Part shown: one piece after another, positions 16,084 to 26,695 of the stretch
How positions within the stretch are numbered: position 1 is the first letter of the stretch
Layout of the letters: each line of letters starts with the position of its first letter
Assembly: GCA_036556825.1 (NCBI GenBank)
Contig: DATBIR010000297.1
Coordinates: 1 to 64,000, forward strand
Source: JAJKJG01 sp036556825
Lineage (GTDB): Bacteria > Pseudomonadota > Alphaproteobacteria > Rhizobiales > Beijerinckiaceae
Length of the DNA stretch: 64,000 nt
Direction: 5' to 3'
Notes under the pieces: generated by a model
Seen by the model: only the letters and a program-made list of their open reading frames with translations
Databases searched by the model: none
What the model was told of the DNA's origin: nothing
Made by a program: the position numbers and the translations under genes

Positions 16084-16413
16084 TCAGCGGCCGCGGCCCC
16101 GGGCCGGCGCCTTCTTCTTCTTCGTCGTCGCCCGGCGCTTGGCGTTCAAGGCCGTCTTCATCGCCCGGGCCGGCTCGAACTTCAGCCGCTTGGAGGCGGC
16201 GATCTTGATCGTTTCGCCCGTCTGGGGATTGCGACCCTTGCGAGCGCCCCGCTCGGCCACACGGAACTTGCCGAACCCGAAGATCGAGACTTCCTCGCCG
16301 GCCTGCGCGGCATCGGAAATGGAGCGGAACACGCTCTCGACCAGGTCTCTCGCGAAGGCCTTGGTCAGGTCATGCTCTTCGATCAGGGAATCGATCAGGT
16401 CGTTCTTGTTCAT
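16084..16413 (-). CDS. HU-family DNA-binding protein with basic tail
   Basis: The 109-residue protein has the complete HU/IHF fold. Helices are in MNKNDLIDSLIEEHDLT, the dimer core in VSIFGFGKFRVAERGARKGRNP, and the beta-arm carries the DNA-intercalating Pro in GRNPQTGETI. About 15 extra C-terminal residues (TTKKKKAPARGRGR) give a histone-H1-like basic tail, known from several HU variants. It compacts and bends DNA. A GAGGA ribosome site precedes the ATG, and a TTGAC box about 50 bp upstream may be its -35. Confidence 0.92.
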   Translation of the reverse strand: MNKNDLIDSLIEEHDLTKAFARDLVESVFRSISDAAQAGEEVSIFGFGKFRVAERGARKGRNPQTGETIKIAASKRLKFEPARAMKTALNAKRRATTKKKKAPARGRGR

Positions 16414-16510
16414 GTTATCCTCGCAAGTGGGCCTCTCCCCATGAACGAATCTGGCGTGGCGTCAAGAGGGGCGCGCCATTCCGCGGCCTCGTGGTGCGTC
16501 GCGGACACGC

Positions 16511-17308
16511 TTACCTACCGTCAATTTGCCGGCCGAGAAGCGCGATCGCCCGCTGATAGACCGAGGCCGCATTCCACGCCTGGATGGCGGCAAAATTGGC
16601 CTCCCCGGGCTGGTAGCCGCCGCCAGCGCGCCAGCCGTGGCCCTTGAGAAAATTTGCCGTCGCGGTCAACGCGGTCGAGGCGTTGTCGAGGCTTCCGCCG
16701 GTACCGTAATTGAGGATGCTCTTGGGCAGGAACTGCGTGTGGCCGACCTCGCCGTGCATCGAGCCGCGCGAGCTTGCCGTGAGGACGCCGCGGTCGATCA
16801 GGGTCAGCGCCGCGTAAAGCTGCTCGGTGAAGAATTCCGAGCGCCGGCAATCATAAGCCAGGGTGGCCACGGCCGACAGGACGTTCTGGTTGCCGCGCTG
16901 ACTGCCGAAGCCGGTTTCCATGCCCCAGATCGCCAGGAGCGGTCCCGGCGGCACGCCGTAGCGCTGCTCGATCGACGCAAACAGCGCCGCGTGCGACTGC
17001 TTGAGCGAGCGTCCGCGCGACACGATCACCGAGCCGCCGCGCTTGGCCAGGAACTGGTCGAGCGACAGGCGAAAGCTCCTTTGGCCGCGGTCCGCCGCGA
17101 TGGTCGCGGTGTTGTAGTGCGTGCCCATAAGGGCAGAAATGGCCTCGCCGCTGACGCCGCGGGACCGCGCTTCGCCGGCGAATTGTCTTTTCCATGCCTC
17201 GAAGCCACCCGCGCTGCTGCCGCATTGCGCAGCGCCCGCCTCTCCGGCTGCCGCCATGAATGCCGCCGCGGCAATGAGCGCCTTCTTGAACCGAACGCCT
17301 TTGGTCAT
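16511..17308 (-). CDS. Lytic murein transglycosylase, MltB-like
   Basis: The 265-residue product has a signal peptide (residues 1 to about 26, ending AGAAQ). The catalytic domain begins FEAWKRQFAGEA. The catalytic Glu is in IWGMETGFGS (about residue 125), followed by the family segments ALTLIDRG and GEVGHTQFLPKSIL. It cleaves peptidoglycan glycosidic bonds to form 1,6-anhydro ends in the periplasm. ATG 17308 was chosen over an upstream GTG (17326) because AGGAG lies 6 nt before it. It is shorter than E. coli MltB, which is normal for SLT_2 proteins of this group. Confidence 0.88.
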   Translation of the reverse strand: MTKGVRFKKALIAAAAFMAAAGEAGAAQCGSSAGGFEAWKRQFAGEARSRGVSGEAISALMGTHYNTATIAADRGQRSFRLSLDQFLAKRGGSVIVSRGRSLKQSHAALFASIEQRYGVPPGPLLAIWGMETGFGSQRGNQNVLSAVATLAYDCRRSEFFTEQLYAALTLIDRGVLTASSRGSMHGEVGHTQFLPKSILNYGTGGSLDNASTALTATANFLKGHGWRAGGGYQPGEANFAAIQAWNAASVYQRAIALLGRQIDGR

Positions 17309-17696
17309 CGAGAACTCCTGGGTCACCGATCGAGATTACCAGTCGAATGTCACATCGCGAAATTTTGCGGCGCACCGATGGCCGCGCCCACCTTCGCCGG
17401 CTCCGTTCTTCACGCAGGATGCCATCGCTTTCGGCTGCAGAATATCGGATTTGTGAAGCGCGAATATTGCACGCATATGAGCATGCCGGCGATCGTCGGG
17501 ACGATCTTCCAGCCGAACGCTGCGTGCCGTCGCGGCGCGCCCGTCGCCGGCCCGGCGCCGGCCCGCACTCCTCGACCCGGGCGGCTTTCGCAGCCTGCCG
17601 CGTAGCGCGCGTTTCGTGCAGGCTCGAGAAACCCCTCGAGGTCTTGTTCCGCAACGACGTACGGGGCACTGTCGCAGTCCTCGTTCGGAACGGTGG
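17309..17696. other. Divergent intergenic region, no gene recognised
   Basis: The 388 bp separate the transglycosylase (minus) and KDG kinase (plus) starts and must hold both promoters. A 46-codon open stretch on the minus strand (17336-17476) has no recognisable features. No operator was identified. Confidence 0.45.
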
Positions 17697-18632
17697 ATGA
17701 TGCGCGCGGCCAGCATCGGCGAATGCATGATCGAGCTGTCGGAAATGCCCGACCGCCTTTTTTCGCGTGCCTATGGCGGAGACACGCTCAACACGGCGAT
17801 CTACATGGCGCGGCTCGGCGTCGAGGTCGACTACGTCACGGCTCTCGGCGACGACCAGTGGAGCGACGAGATGCTCGCCGGCTGGCGCGCCGAAGGCGTC
17901 GGCACGGAGCTCGTCGTGCGGCTCCCCGGGCGCGTGCCGGGGCTTTACATCATCCAGACCGATCCCTCGGGCGAGCGGCGCTTCCATTACTGGCGCGACA
18001 GCGCTCCCGCGCGCCAGCTCTTCACGATAGCCGAAACGCCGACGGTGGTCGCGGCGCTGTCGCACTACGACCTGATCTTCTTCTCGGGGATCACGCTCTC
18101 GCTCTACGGCGAGGCGGGCCGCACCGTTTTCTTCGAAGCCATCGACCGCGCCCGCGCGCGTGGCGCGCGCATCGCTTTCGACACCAATTTCCGTCCGCGC
18201 GGCTGGCCCGATCGCGACCTCGCCAGAGCGGCGTTTCGGGAGGCGTTCGAGCGAAGCGACATCGTGCTCGCCTCGAGCGAGGACCTGACGCTGTTCGGCA
18301 GCGACGCCGACCTGACGGGCATGACCCGGCCTGCGACGGAACTCGTGATGAAGCAGGCGGAGCCGGCCTGCCGTGTCGTGGCGCCGGACGGCACGGACCG
18401 CATGGTCGCCGCGAAGCCGGTGGCGCGCGTCGTCGATACCACGGCGGCGGGCGACAGTTTCGCTGCGGCCTATCTCGCGTCGCGTCTCGCCGGCGCGAGC
18501 CCGGTCGCCGCGGCCGAGGCCGGCCACACCCTGGCCGGTGTGGTCGTCGGCTATCCGGGCGCGATCATTCCGCGCTCCGCCATGCCGGACACCCTGAGCA
18601 GCAACGATGTGTCGGGAGGACGTGACGCATGA
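17697..18632 (+). CDS. kdgK: 2-keto-3-deoxygluconate kinase (PfkB family)
   Basis: The 311-residue ribokinase-type sugar kinase has an N-terminal substrate region (GECMIELSE, then YGGDTLNTAIYMARLG), as in KDG kinases. The PfkB signature 2, DTTAAGDSFAAAYLA (about residues 246-260), carries the catalytic Asp in GDSF. It phosphorylates 2-dehydro-3-deoxy-D-gluconate to KDPG in the cytoplasm. Two adjacent ATG codons (17697, 17700) are possible starts and neither has a strong ribosome site. It overlaps the aldolase gene by 4 bp, giving a two-step KDG-to-pyruvate operon. Confidence 0.85.
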   Translation: MMRAASIGECMIELSEMPDRLFSRAYGGDTLNTAIYMARLGVEVDYVTALGDDQWSDEMLAGWRAEGVGTELVVRLPGRVPGLYIIQTDPSGERRFHYWRDSAPARQLFTIAETPTVVAALSHYDLIFFSGITLSLYGEAGRTVFFEAIDRARARGARIAFDTNFRPRGWPDRDLARAAFREAFERSDIVLASSEDLTLFGSDADLTGMTRPATELVMKQAEPACRVVAPDGTDRMVAAKPVARVVDTTAAGDSFAAAYLASRLAGASPVAAAEAGHTLAGVVVGYPGAIIPRSAMPDTLSSNDVSGGRDA

Positions 18633-19291
18633 CCCGCTCCGGATCAGCACAGGCCGCCAGGAATGCGCGCCTCGCCGAACTGTTGCGCGACACAAAAATC
18701 ATTCCGGTGATCACGATCGACCGTGTCGAGGATGCGGTGCCGCTCGCCAGGGCTCTCGTGGCCGGAGGCCTGCGTCTTCTCGAGATCACGCTGCGCACGC
18801 CGGCGGCGCCCGAAGCTGCCGCCGCCGTCGTCGCGCAGGTGCCGGACGCGGTCGTCGGCATCGGCACGGTTTTGGGGCCGGATGACCTCGCCCGCGCGCG
18901 CGCGCTCGGCGCCCAGTTCGCCCTGAGCCCGGGCGCGACGCCGGCTTTGCTCGAAGCCGCGGCGGCGGAAACAATGCCGGTCATTCCCGGCATCGCGACG
19001 GCGTCCGAGTTGATGAGGGCGATGGATTTCGGCTTCGGCACCTGCAAATTCTTCCCGGCCGTCCCGGCCGGCGGCCCGGCGGCGCTCAAGGCGCTTGCCG
19101 GTCCGTTTCCCGACGCGCGCTTCTGCCCGACCGGGGGGGTCGACGAAGGCAATTTCAGGGAGTGGCTCGCCCTGTCCAACGTCGTCGTGGTCGGCGGCTC
19201 GTGGATCGCGCCGACGGCGGACATCCGCGCCGGCGCGTGGAGCGCGATCACCGAGCGCGCGCGCCGGGCGGTCGGGGCGTTGCGGGCATAG
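18629..19291 (+). CDS. eda: KDPG aldolase (2-dehydro-3-deoxy-phosphogluconate aldolase)
   Basis: The 220-residue class I aldolase cleaves KDPG to pyruvate and glyceraldehyde 3-phosphate. The catalytic Glu is in LLEITLRTP, the phosphate/pyruvate region in GIGTVL, the Schiff-base Lys in GTCKFFPA (about residue 139), and FCPTGGV is also present. Length and motifs match Eda proteins. The ATGA overlap with kdgK indicates coupled expression. The pair handles KDG made from hexuronates, aldonates or galactonate. The upstream dehydratase or isomerase genes are not in this window. Confidence 0.9.
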   Translation: MTRSGSAQAARNARLAELLRDTKIIPVITIDRVEDAVPLARALVAGGLRLLEITLRTPAAPEAAAAVVAQVPDAVVGIGTVLGPDDLARARALGAQFALSPGATPALLEAAAAETMPVIPGIATASELMRAMDFGFGTCKFFPAVPAGGPAALKALAGPFPDARFCPTGGVDEGNFREWLALSNVVVVGGSWIAPTADIRAGAWSAITERARRAVGALRA

Positions 19292-19435
19292 AACGGAAGT
19301 CCGGCGAAGCGGCGTGGTCGATCGCGCCGGGACATGGCGGCAAGTCCTCGCATTGACCACAGGTGGTGCAAGCCGGCCTGCTGACGCGCGGCCCATCTTT
19401 TGCCACCATGTCGCCAAGACGTGGTTTGAAGCAGC

Positions 19436-20596
<1,161 letters not shown>

Positions 20597-20626
20597 CGAG
20601 CGCGGGGAAGGAGAAAGGGAGAAGTC

Positions 20627-21670
20627 ATGAAGACGCTCATCAAATTCGGCGCCGCGGCCGCCGCTCTGCTGGCCGGGGCCGCGCTTGCCCATGCCCGTGA
20701 CCTGACCGTGACCTCGTGGGGCGGCGCCTACCAGAACGCCCAGACCGAGGCCTATTTCAACCCGTTCCGGCAGAAGGCGGGCATGCCCCTGATCGACGAG
20801 TCGTGGGACGGCGGCATCGGCGTGCTGCGCACCAAGGTCGAGGGTGGCAATGCCACCTGGGACGTGGTGCAGGTCGAATCGGACGAACTCGCGGTCGGGT
20901 GCGACGAGGGCCTTTACGAGAAGCTCGATTACGACAAGATCGGCGGCAAGGACCGCTACATCAAGGAAGCCGTGCATCCGTGCGGTGTCGGCGCCATCGT
21001 CTACGATTTCGTGCTCGCCTATGACAGGGACCGGACCAAGGAGCCGCCGAAAGGCTGGGCCGACTTCTTCGACACCAAGAAATATCCGGGCAAGCGCGCG
21101 CTGCGCGGCGGCCCCAAGACCACGCTCGAGATCGCGCTGATGGCCGACGGCGTTCCGGCCGAGAAGGTCTACGAGGTGCTCAAGACACCGGCCGGCGTCG
21201 ACCGCGCCTTCAAGAAGCTCGACTCGGTGAAGAAGGACCTGATCTTCTGGAAGGCGGGCGCGCAGCCGCCGCAACTCCTGGCCTCGGGCGAGGTGGTGAT
21301 GACGTCGGCCTATAACGGCCGCATCGACGCGGCCAACCGCGACGACAAGCGCAACTTCGGCATCGTCTGGAACCAGCCGATGTTCACGATCGACAGCTGG
21401 GTCATCCTCAAGAACTCGCCCAACAAGGACAACGCCTACAAGCTGATCGACTTCATGGGACAGGCGGAAAACCAGGCGAAGCTCCCCCTGAAGATTGCCT
21501 ACGGCGTGACCAACCGCGACGCCAACAAGTCGATCCCGGCCGAACGGCTGAAGGATCTGCCGACCGCACCGGAAAACTTCAAGACGGCGATCGAGATCTC
21601 TGACGAGTTCTGGCTCGAGAATATCGACCGCCTCACCGAGCGCTTCAACAAGTGGTCGGCGAGCCAGTAG
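20627..21670 (+). CDS. ABC transporter periplasmic binding protein (second system)
   Basis: The 347-residue protein has a signal peptide (MKTLIKFGAAAAALLAGAAL, cleavage after AHA). The mature start DLTVTSWGGAYQNAQ is typical of family 1 binding proteins of the PotD/PotF kind. The segment FGIVWNQPMFTIDSWVI is also typical. A good ribosome site (GGAGAAG) precedes the ATG. It lies between ATPase and permeases, an order (A-D-B-C) that differs from the first operon (D-A-B-C). The ligand is not determined. Confidence 0.9.
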   Translation: MKTLIKFGAAAAALLAGAALAHARDLTVTSWGGAYQNAQTEAYFNPFRQKAGMPLIDESWDGGIGVLRTKVEGGNATWDVVQVESDELAVGCDEGLYEKLDYDKIGGKDRYIKEAVHPCGVGAIVYDFVLAYDRDRTKEPPKGWADFFDTKKYPGKRALRGGPKTTLEIALMADGVPAEKVYEVLKTPAGVDRAFKKLDSVKKDLIFWKAGAQPPQLLASGEVVMTSAYNGRIDAANRDDKRNFGIVWNQPMFTIDSWVILKNSPNKDNAYKLIDFMGQAENQAKLPLKIAYGVTNRDANKSIPAERLKDLPTAPENFKTAIEISDEFWLENIDRLTERFNKWSASQ

Positions 21671-22944
21671 CGCTCGCCGTGCCGCGCGGGGCCGGGGAGG
21701 GGGCGGCCGATCCGGATACGCGCGCGCTGAGACGGAGCTTGCGGCGCATCCGCCGCCGCAGGCGGCTCGCCGCGGCGGCTTTCGTCGCGCCGCTCCTCGT
21801 CTTCACGCTGCTGGTCTTCGTCGTGCCGATCGGCGACATGCTGCGGCGCAGCTTCTGGAACGCCGAGCTCGCCGCCGCCTGGCCAACCGTGCGCGCGGCG
21901 ATGGCCGAATGGCACGCCGAGGGTGCGCACGGCGTGCCGCCCGAGCCGGTCTTCGCCGCGCTCGCCGCGGACCTGCGCAAGACCTATGGCACGCCGGCGC
22001 TCGCCACCGCCGCCCGGCGCCTCAATTACGACCTCGAGAACGGACGCTCCCTCGTCGTCAACACCGGCCGCCGGGTCGCGCAGCTAGACGGCCCGGGGGG
22101 CACGTGGTCGGCGACGCTGGCTGCCATCGACCCGCGCTGGAACACGCACGAGACCTGGGCGGCGATCGACCGGGCGCGCGTGCCGTTCACGGACTTCTTC
22201 CTGCTCGCCGCCCTCGACCTGCAGCGCGACGAGGGGCAGATCGTGAAGAAGCCGGCCAACCAGGCGATCTATCTCGAGGTTCTTGGCCGCACCTTCTCGA
22301 TATCGCTGGCCGTCACCCTCGCGTGCCTCGCGCTCGGCTTTCCGGTGGCTTACATGATCGCGGCGCAGCCGCCATCGCGCGCCAATCTGCTGCTCATGCT
22401 CGTGCTGCTGCCGTTCTGGACGCCGCTGCTCGTGCGCACGGCAGCGTGGGTCGTCGTCCTGCAGGAGAACGGTCTCGCCAACCAGCTGCTGGCCGGCTTG
22501 CGCATCATCGATCATCCACTGCGCCTGATCTACAACCGCACCGGCGTGCTGGTGGCGATGACGCACGTTCTCCTGCCCTTCATGATCCTGCCGCTCTACA
22601 GCGTCATGAGGGGCGTGCCGCCGAGCCTGATGCGCGCGGCGCTGTCGCTTGGCGCGCCGCCACTCACCGCCTTCCGCCGCGTCTACCTGCCCCAGGTGAT
22701 GCCGGGCGTGGCCGCCGGCGCGCTGCTCGTCTTCATCTTGGCGCTCGGCTACTACATTACACCCGCACTGGTCGGCGGTGGCGCCGACCAGATGATCAGC
22801 ACCTTCGTCGCCTTCAACACCACCGATACGGCGAACTGGTCGCTCGCGGCGGCGCTCGGCACCGTGCTGCTCGCCGCCACCTTCGCGCTGTTCGCGCTCG
22901 CGACCCGTCTCGGCGGGCGCTACCGACTCGGGGTGCTCGGATGA
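21652..22944 (+). CDS. ABC transporter permease with large periplasmic insertion
   Basis: The 430-residue PotB-type permease has an N-terminal cytoplasmic Arg-rich segment and TM1 (AAAFVAPLLVFTLLVFVVPI). A hydrophilic stretch of about 150 residues follows before TM2, larger than in most PotB proteins. The usual five helices with the EAA-type loop RAALSLGAPPLTAFRRVYLPQ come after it. The GTG start at 21652 overlaps the binding-protein gene by 19 bp; a GTG at 21679 is possible. The stop overlaps the next gene (ATGA). Confidence 0.88.
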   Translation: MVGEPVALAVPRGAGEGAADPDTRALRRSLRRIRRRRRLAAAAFVAPLLVFTLLVFVVPIGDMLRRSFWNAELAAAWPTVRAAMAEWHAEGAHGVPPEPVFAALAADLRKTYGTPALATAARRLNYDLENGRSLVVNTGRRVAQLDGPGGTWSATLAAIDPRWNTHETWAAIDRARVPFTDFFLLAALDLQRDEGQIVKKPANQAIYLEVLGRTFSISLAVTLACLALGFPVAYMIAAQPPSRANLLLMLVLLPFWTPLLVRTAAWVVVLQENGLANQLLAGLRIIDHPLRLIYNRTGVLVAMTHVLLPFMILPLYSVMRGVPPSLMRAALSLGAPPLTAFRRVYLPQVMPGVAAGALLVFILALGYYITPALVGGGADQMISTFVAFNTTDTANWSLAAALGTVLLAATFALFALATRLGGRYRLGVLG

Positions 22945-23759
22945 GGCTCGCGCCGCATCATGCGCGCGACGCCGCGACCCGCGCCGCCTTGTGGCTCGTC
23001 GCCGGCCTCGTGCTCGCCTTCATGATGGTGCCGATCCTCGCCATCGTGCCGCTCTCGTTCAACGATGGCCAGTTTCTGGTATATCCCCTGCGCGGGGTGT
23101 CGCTGCGCTGGTACGAGACCTTCTTCACCGACGGCCGCTGGCTGGCTGCCTTGCGCAACAGCATGGTGATCGGGATTGCGGCGACGCTGCTCGCGACCCC
23201 GCTCGGCGTGCTCGCCGCCTTCGGCCTGGCGCTCGCCGACTTCCCCGGACGCCGGCTCGCCAACGCGATTATCCTGACGCCGATCATCGTGCCGATCGTC
23301 ATCTACGCGGTCGGCCTCTATTTCGTGTTCTCGCCGCTCGGGCTCACAGCGACTTTCACGGGGCTGATCCTCGCGCATGCGGTGCTCGGCGCGCCGTTCG
23401 TCGTCGTCACCGTCGGCGCCTCGCTGGCCAACTTCGACTGGAACCTGCTGCGCGCCGCGGCCAGCCTCGGCGCCGGACCGCTCACCGCCGCGCGGCGCGT
23501 GCTGCTGCCGCAGATCGCGCCCGGCGTGCTGTTCGGGGCGCTGCTCGCCTTCGCCACCTCGCTCGAGGAGGTGGTCGTCGTGTTGATCGTCGGCGGCCCG
23601 GCCCAGCGCACGCTGCCGCGCGAAATGTTCGTGCAGCTGCGCGAGCACATCTCGCCGACCCTCGCGGCGGCCGCTGCCCTGCTCATGCTGATCTCGGCGG
23701 TGCTGCTGCTCGCCGTCGAGCTGCTGCGCCGGCGCAACGAGCGCCTGCGCGCACAATGA
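22941..23759 (+). CDS. ABC transporter permease, PotC type (second system)
   Basis: The 272-residue permease has six predicted helices and the EAA loop RAAASLGAGPLTAARRVLLPQ. It forms the heterodimeric channel with the preceding permease. ATG 22941 overlaps the preceding TGA by 4 bp. It ends the second polyamine-type operon. The ribosome supply is presumably through coupling, since no separate strong site is visible. Confidence 0.9.
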   Translation: MRLAPHHARDAATRAALWLVAGLVLAFMMVPILAIVPLSFNDGQFLVYPLRGVSLRWYETFFTDGRWLAALRNSMVIGIAATLLATPLGVLAAFGLALADFPGRRLANAIILTPIIVPIVIYAVGLYFVFSPLGLTATFTGLILAHAVLGAPFVVVTVGASLANFDWNLLRAAASLGAGPLTAARRVLLPQIAPGVLFGALLAFATSLEEVVVVLIVGGPAQRTLPREMFVQLREHISPTLAAAAALLMLISAVLLLAVELLRRRNERLRAQ

Positions 23760-23870
23760 TCAGGCGAGTCGGCCGATATCGCCGCGTGCGCCGGTCCTGG
23801 CATCTGTTATGGATGTGCGCGCGACACGCCACCCGCGGATGCAAGGGAATGCGGAGTGAGGGGAGAACAG

Positions 23871-24842
23871 ATGAAGTCGTACTGGATCGTCACGCGCGAC
23901 AACCAGACATTGCTCGAGCGGCGCGACATTGCCGCGCCGGCGCCGGGACCGAACGAGCTCCTGATCAAGGTTCACGCGAGCGCGCTCAACCGTGGCGAGC
24001 TGCTCGCAGGCGGCGTCATGCATGGCGGGCCTGAAAAGGTCGGTGGCAACGAAGCGTCCGGCATTGTCCACGCGCTCGGCGAGGGCGTCAGCGGCATCAA
24101 GGTCGGCGATCGTGTCCTGGGCCGTGCCCGCGGCGGCTTTGCCGAATTTGCTATCATGGAAGCGGAGCAGGCGATTCCGATCCCGGCGAGGCTCACGTGG
24201 GAACAGGCCGCCGCGACCCCGCTCAGCTTCATCACCGCCTACGAAATGGTGGTCACGTACGGGAAACTGAGGGAAGGCGAGTGGCTCTTCGCCCCGGGCG
24301 CGTCTTCGGGCGCGGGCGTGTGCAGCATCCAGATCGCCCAGGTGATCGGTGCGCACACAATCGGCACGTCGGGCTCGCACGACAAGCTCGAAAAGCTGAA
24401 GTCGATCGGGCTCGAGGTCGGCATCTGCACCCGCGCGCCGGACTTTGCTGCCGCCGTGAGGGAGGCGACCAAGGGGATCGGCGCCAACCTCGCTCTCAAT
24501 CTTGTCGGCGGATCATTCTTTGCGGAAATCCTGCGGTCGCTTGCGAACAAGGGCCGGGTCGCGATTGTCGGGTACGTCGACAATCAGCACCACGCAGAAA
24601 TCGATCTTTCGCTGGTGCACGCGAACCGCATCCAGATCTTCGGCGTATCGAATGCGAAGATGACACGCGAGCAGCGCGCCGACGTGACACGCGGATTTGT
24701 GCGCGACATCATGCCCGCGATCGAAAGCGGCCGTATCACGCCGCTCGTCGACAGTGTTTTCGCCTTCGAGGATCTCCCTGCCGCGAAAGCGCGTATGGAC
24801 TCGAACCAGATGACGGGAAAGATCGTCGTGAGCATGGCCTGA
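23871..24842 (+). CDS. Zinc-independent MDR-family oxidoreductase (quinone oxidoreductase-like)
   Basis: The 323-residue protein has an N-terminal GroES-like domain (KVHASALNRGELLAGG, then GNEASGIVHALGEGV) and a Rossmann domain (APGASSGAGVCSIQIAQV). There are no clusters of Cys for structural zinc, which points to the NADPH:quinone reductase or enoyl reductase branch rather than classical alcohol dehydrogenases. The ATG at 23871 is set by GAGGGGAG 6 nt upstream; an in-frame GTG at 23856 is rejected. The substrate is unknown. It is convergent with the serralysin gene. Confidence 0.85.
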   Translation: MKSYWIVTRDNQTLLERRDIAAPAPGPNELLIKVHASALNRGELLAGGVMHGGPEKVGGNEASGIVHALGEGVSGIKVGDRVLGRARGGFAEFAIMEAEQAIPIPARLTWEQAAATPLSFITAYEMVVTYGKLREGEWLFAPGASSGAGVCSIQIAQVIGAHTIGTSGSHDKLEKLKSIGLEVGICTRAPDFAAAVREATKGIGANLALNLVGGSFFAEILRSLANKGRVAIVGYVDNQHHAEIDLSLVHANRIQIFGVSNAKMTREQRADVTRGFVRDIMPAIESGRITPLVDSVFAFEDLPAAKARMDSNQMTGKIVVSMA

Positions 24843-25003
24843 CGGCAGGCCTGCCGGCGGACCGCTATGGTGAGCGCGGGCGGAGCGCGGCCCACCCTGG
24901 AGTCCGGCGGGTCGCAGCCAGGTCGCGATGATCGCGCCGGTCAGGGATGCGCGATCACGCTTCTGTTCATCCCGCTCTTGCGCATGCCCCGCATGATCGG
25001 CGG

Positions 25004-26470
25004 CTACAGGATGAGGTCCCCGCGGGCGAGGGCGCCGATCACCCTGATCTCGATATCGGCGACACGGTCGCCGTTGGTGTCGCCCTGCAGCAGCCCGTCG
25101 TCGAAGCGCAGCTGGCCGTCGACGCCCGTGAAGGCATGCGCGCCGATGTAGCGGAAGGCCTGGTTGCCGCCCGTACCGTCCGTGTCGGCGTCGATGCCTG
25201 CCAGATCGATCTTGTCGCCGTCGACCCGGCGGAAATAGACCGTGTCGTGGGCGGAGCCGCGGCGCGACTCGGTGACGGAGTTGAAGTCGAACACGTCGCG
25301 TCCGAGGGCTCCGATCAGGATGTCGCGGCCGACACCGCCGTTCAGCAGGTCGTTGCCGATGCCGCCGTCGAGGCGGTCGTTGCCGCTGACACCGAAAAGC
25401 TTGTCGTTGCCGCCGAGACCAAAGAGCCGGTCCGCGCCCGCGCCGCCGCTCAGCTGGTTGGCCTTGACGTTGCCCACCATGGAGTCGTTGCCGGCCCCGC
25501 CGATCGCATTCTCGATCAACGATGCCGTGTTGCCGTGATAGAGCAGCGCGTTGGCGATGTTGCCGCGGGCGTGGTGGCCGTGGCCGAGATCGGCGAGCTG
25601 GGCCGCGCTCGTCGTCGTCCAGCCCCCCGGCTGGAGATCGACCTTCAGGTTGGTGCGGTAGTTCGACAGGTTATAGGTGTCGGTACCGCCGCCGTCCCAG
25701 ACGGTCATGAACACAAGGTTCGAGTCGGGAACCACCTGTCCGGTGCCGTTGACGAACATCCGCCCGCTCGTGGGGCTCCAGGAATACACGGTGTTGCCGG
25801 CGTTGTGCGCGAAGTCGGCGCCATAGAGGTATTGCAGGGCCGCAATGTCGTTCTGCATCCAGGTCGTGGGATGATCCGGGTTGCTGAGAAGCGGATCGGG
25901 GTCTCCGGGAAACTGGTGATATGTCATGACGGAATACTCGAAACCGTCCTTTGCAGCCGGCAGCATGGGAAACAGCACGCCGTGGCCGAACTGCGTCACG
26001 TGCCCGTGCTTGAGCCCGAGCGCGTGCCCGAGCTCGTGCATCATGCCCGCGGCATAAGCGAAGTTGCCGGCGACCGGCTCGTTGTAGTTCGTGCGATTGA
26101 ACCAGCAGTCGCCATGGGCGTAGAACGGAAACCCGTCCGGATCGGGCGGGTTTCCTTCCGCCGTCGGGATCGAATGGTTGCCGTCGTTGGTGCCGCCGTA
26201 ATCGACCGCGTCGGCCTCGGCGAAGCGGAAGTTGGAGAATTCCTCCGTGGTATACGACAGCCTGAGACCGCAAACGGCGGAGGTGTTGGCCATGACCTGA
26301 TGAACGGCGATTCTCTGGAGAAAATTGAATGCCTCGAAGCCGCTGATGGAATCATAGTCGTAGCTTCGCGTGCTGGACGGGAACGAATATGTGAGATTCG
26401 TCATGTCCCATTTGTGGCCCCAAAGGATGCCGTCGATGTTCTGATTGCCGCTCGGGTTGACCTCAGACAC
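25004..26470 (-). CDS. Serralysin-like M10 metalloprotease with RTX repeats
   Basis: The 488-residue protein has no Sec signal. The catalytic zinc motif is HELGHALGLKH (residues 145-155) with the Met-turn SVMTY (180-184) and the M10 segment MQNDIAALQYLYGAD. At about residues 335-390 are nonapeptide calcium repeats of the GGxGxD type (GGAGADRLFG, GGNDKLFG, GGIGNDLLNG). A beta-roll and a hydrophobic C-terminus ending DLIL follow, fitting a type I secretion signal. The GTG start is supported by AGGAG 7 nt upstream. No type I exporter or inhibitor gene is adjacent. It would degrade extracellular proteins. Confidence 0.9.
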   Translation of the reverse strand: MSEVNPSGNQNIDGILWGHKWDMTNLTYSFPSSTRSYDYDSISGFEAFNFLQRIAVHQVMANTSAVCGLRLSYTTEEFSNFRFAEADAVDYGGTNDGNHSIPTAEGNPPDPDGFPFYAHGDCWFNRTNYNEPVAGNFAYAAGMMHELGHALGLKHGHVTQFGHGVLFPMLPAAKDGFEYSVMTYHQFPGDPDPLLSNPDHPTTWMQNDIAALQYLYGADFAHNAGNTVYSWSPTSGRMFVNGTGQVVPDSNLVFMTVWDGGGTDTYNLSNYRTNLKVDLQPGGWTTTSAAQLADLGHGHHARGNIANALLYHGNTASLIENAIGGAGNDSMVGNVKANQLSGGAGADRLFGLGGNDKLFGVSGNDRLDGGIGNDLLNGGVGRDILIGALGRDVFDFNSVTESRRGSAHDTVYFRRVDGDKIDLAGIDADTDGTGGNQAFRYIGAHAFTGVDGQLRFDDGLLQGDTNGDRVADIEIRVIGALARGDLIL

Positions 26471-26695
26471 TGCTATTCTCCTGGATGGGGGCGGGTTGCG
26501 TTTCGCCTCACCATCCCCGCGAAAGCCCGGTTTACGGGTTCTTCAAGCCCACGCGTGGGCGGCGTCCTGGCTCGGCAACCGCGTCGCTGCGGCTGCCGCC
26601 TCGGGAACTCATACAGGTTTAGTCGAGAATTCTTTCCGTGGTTGTTCCGGACTTTTCCTGTTCTTTCCGGAACGCCCTTCCGGTGCGGCACCGCC

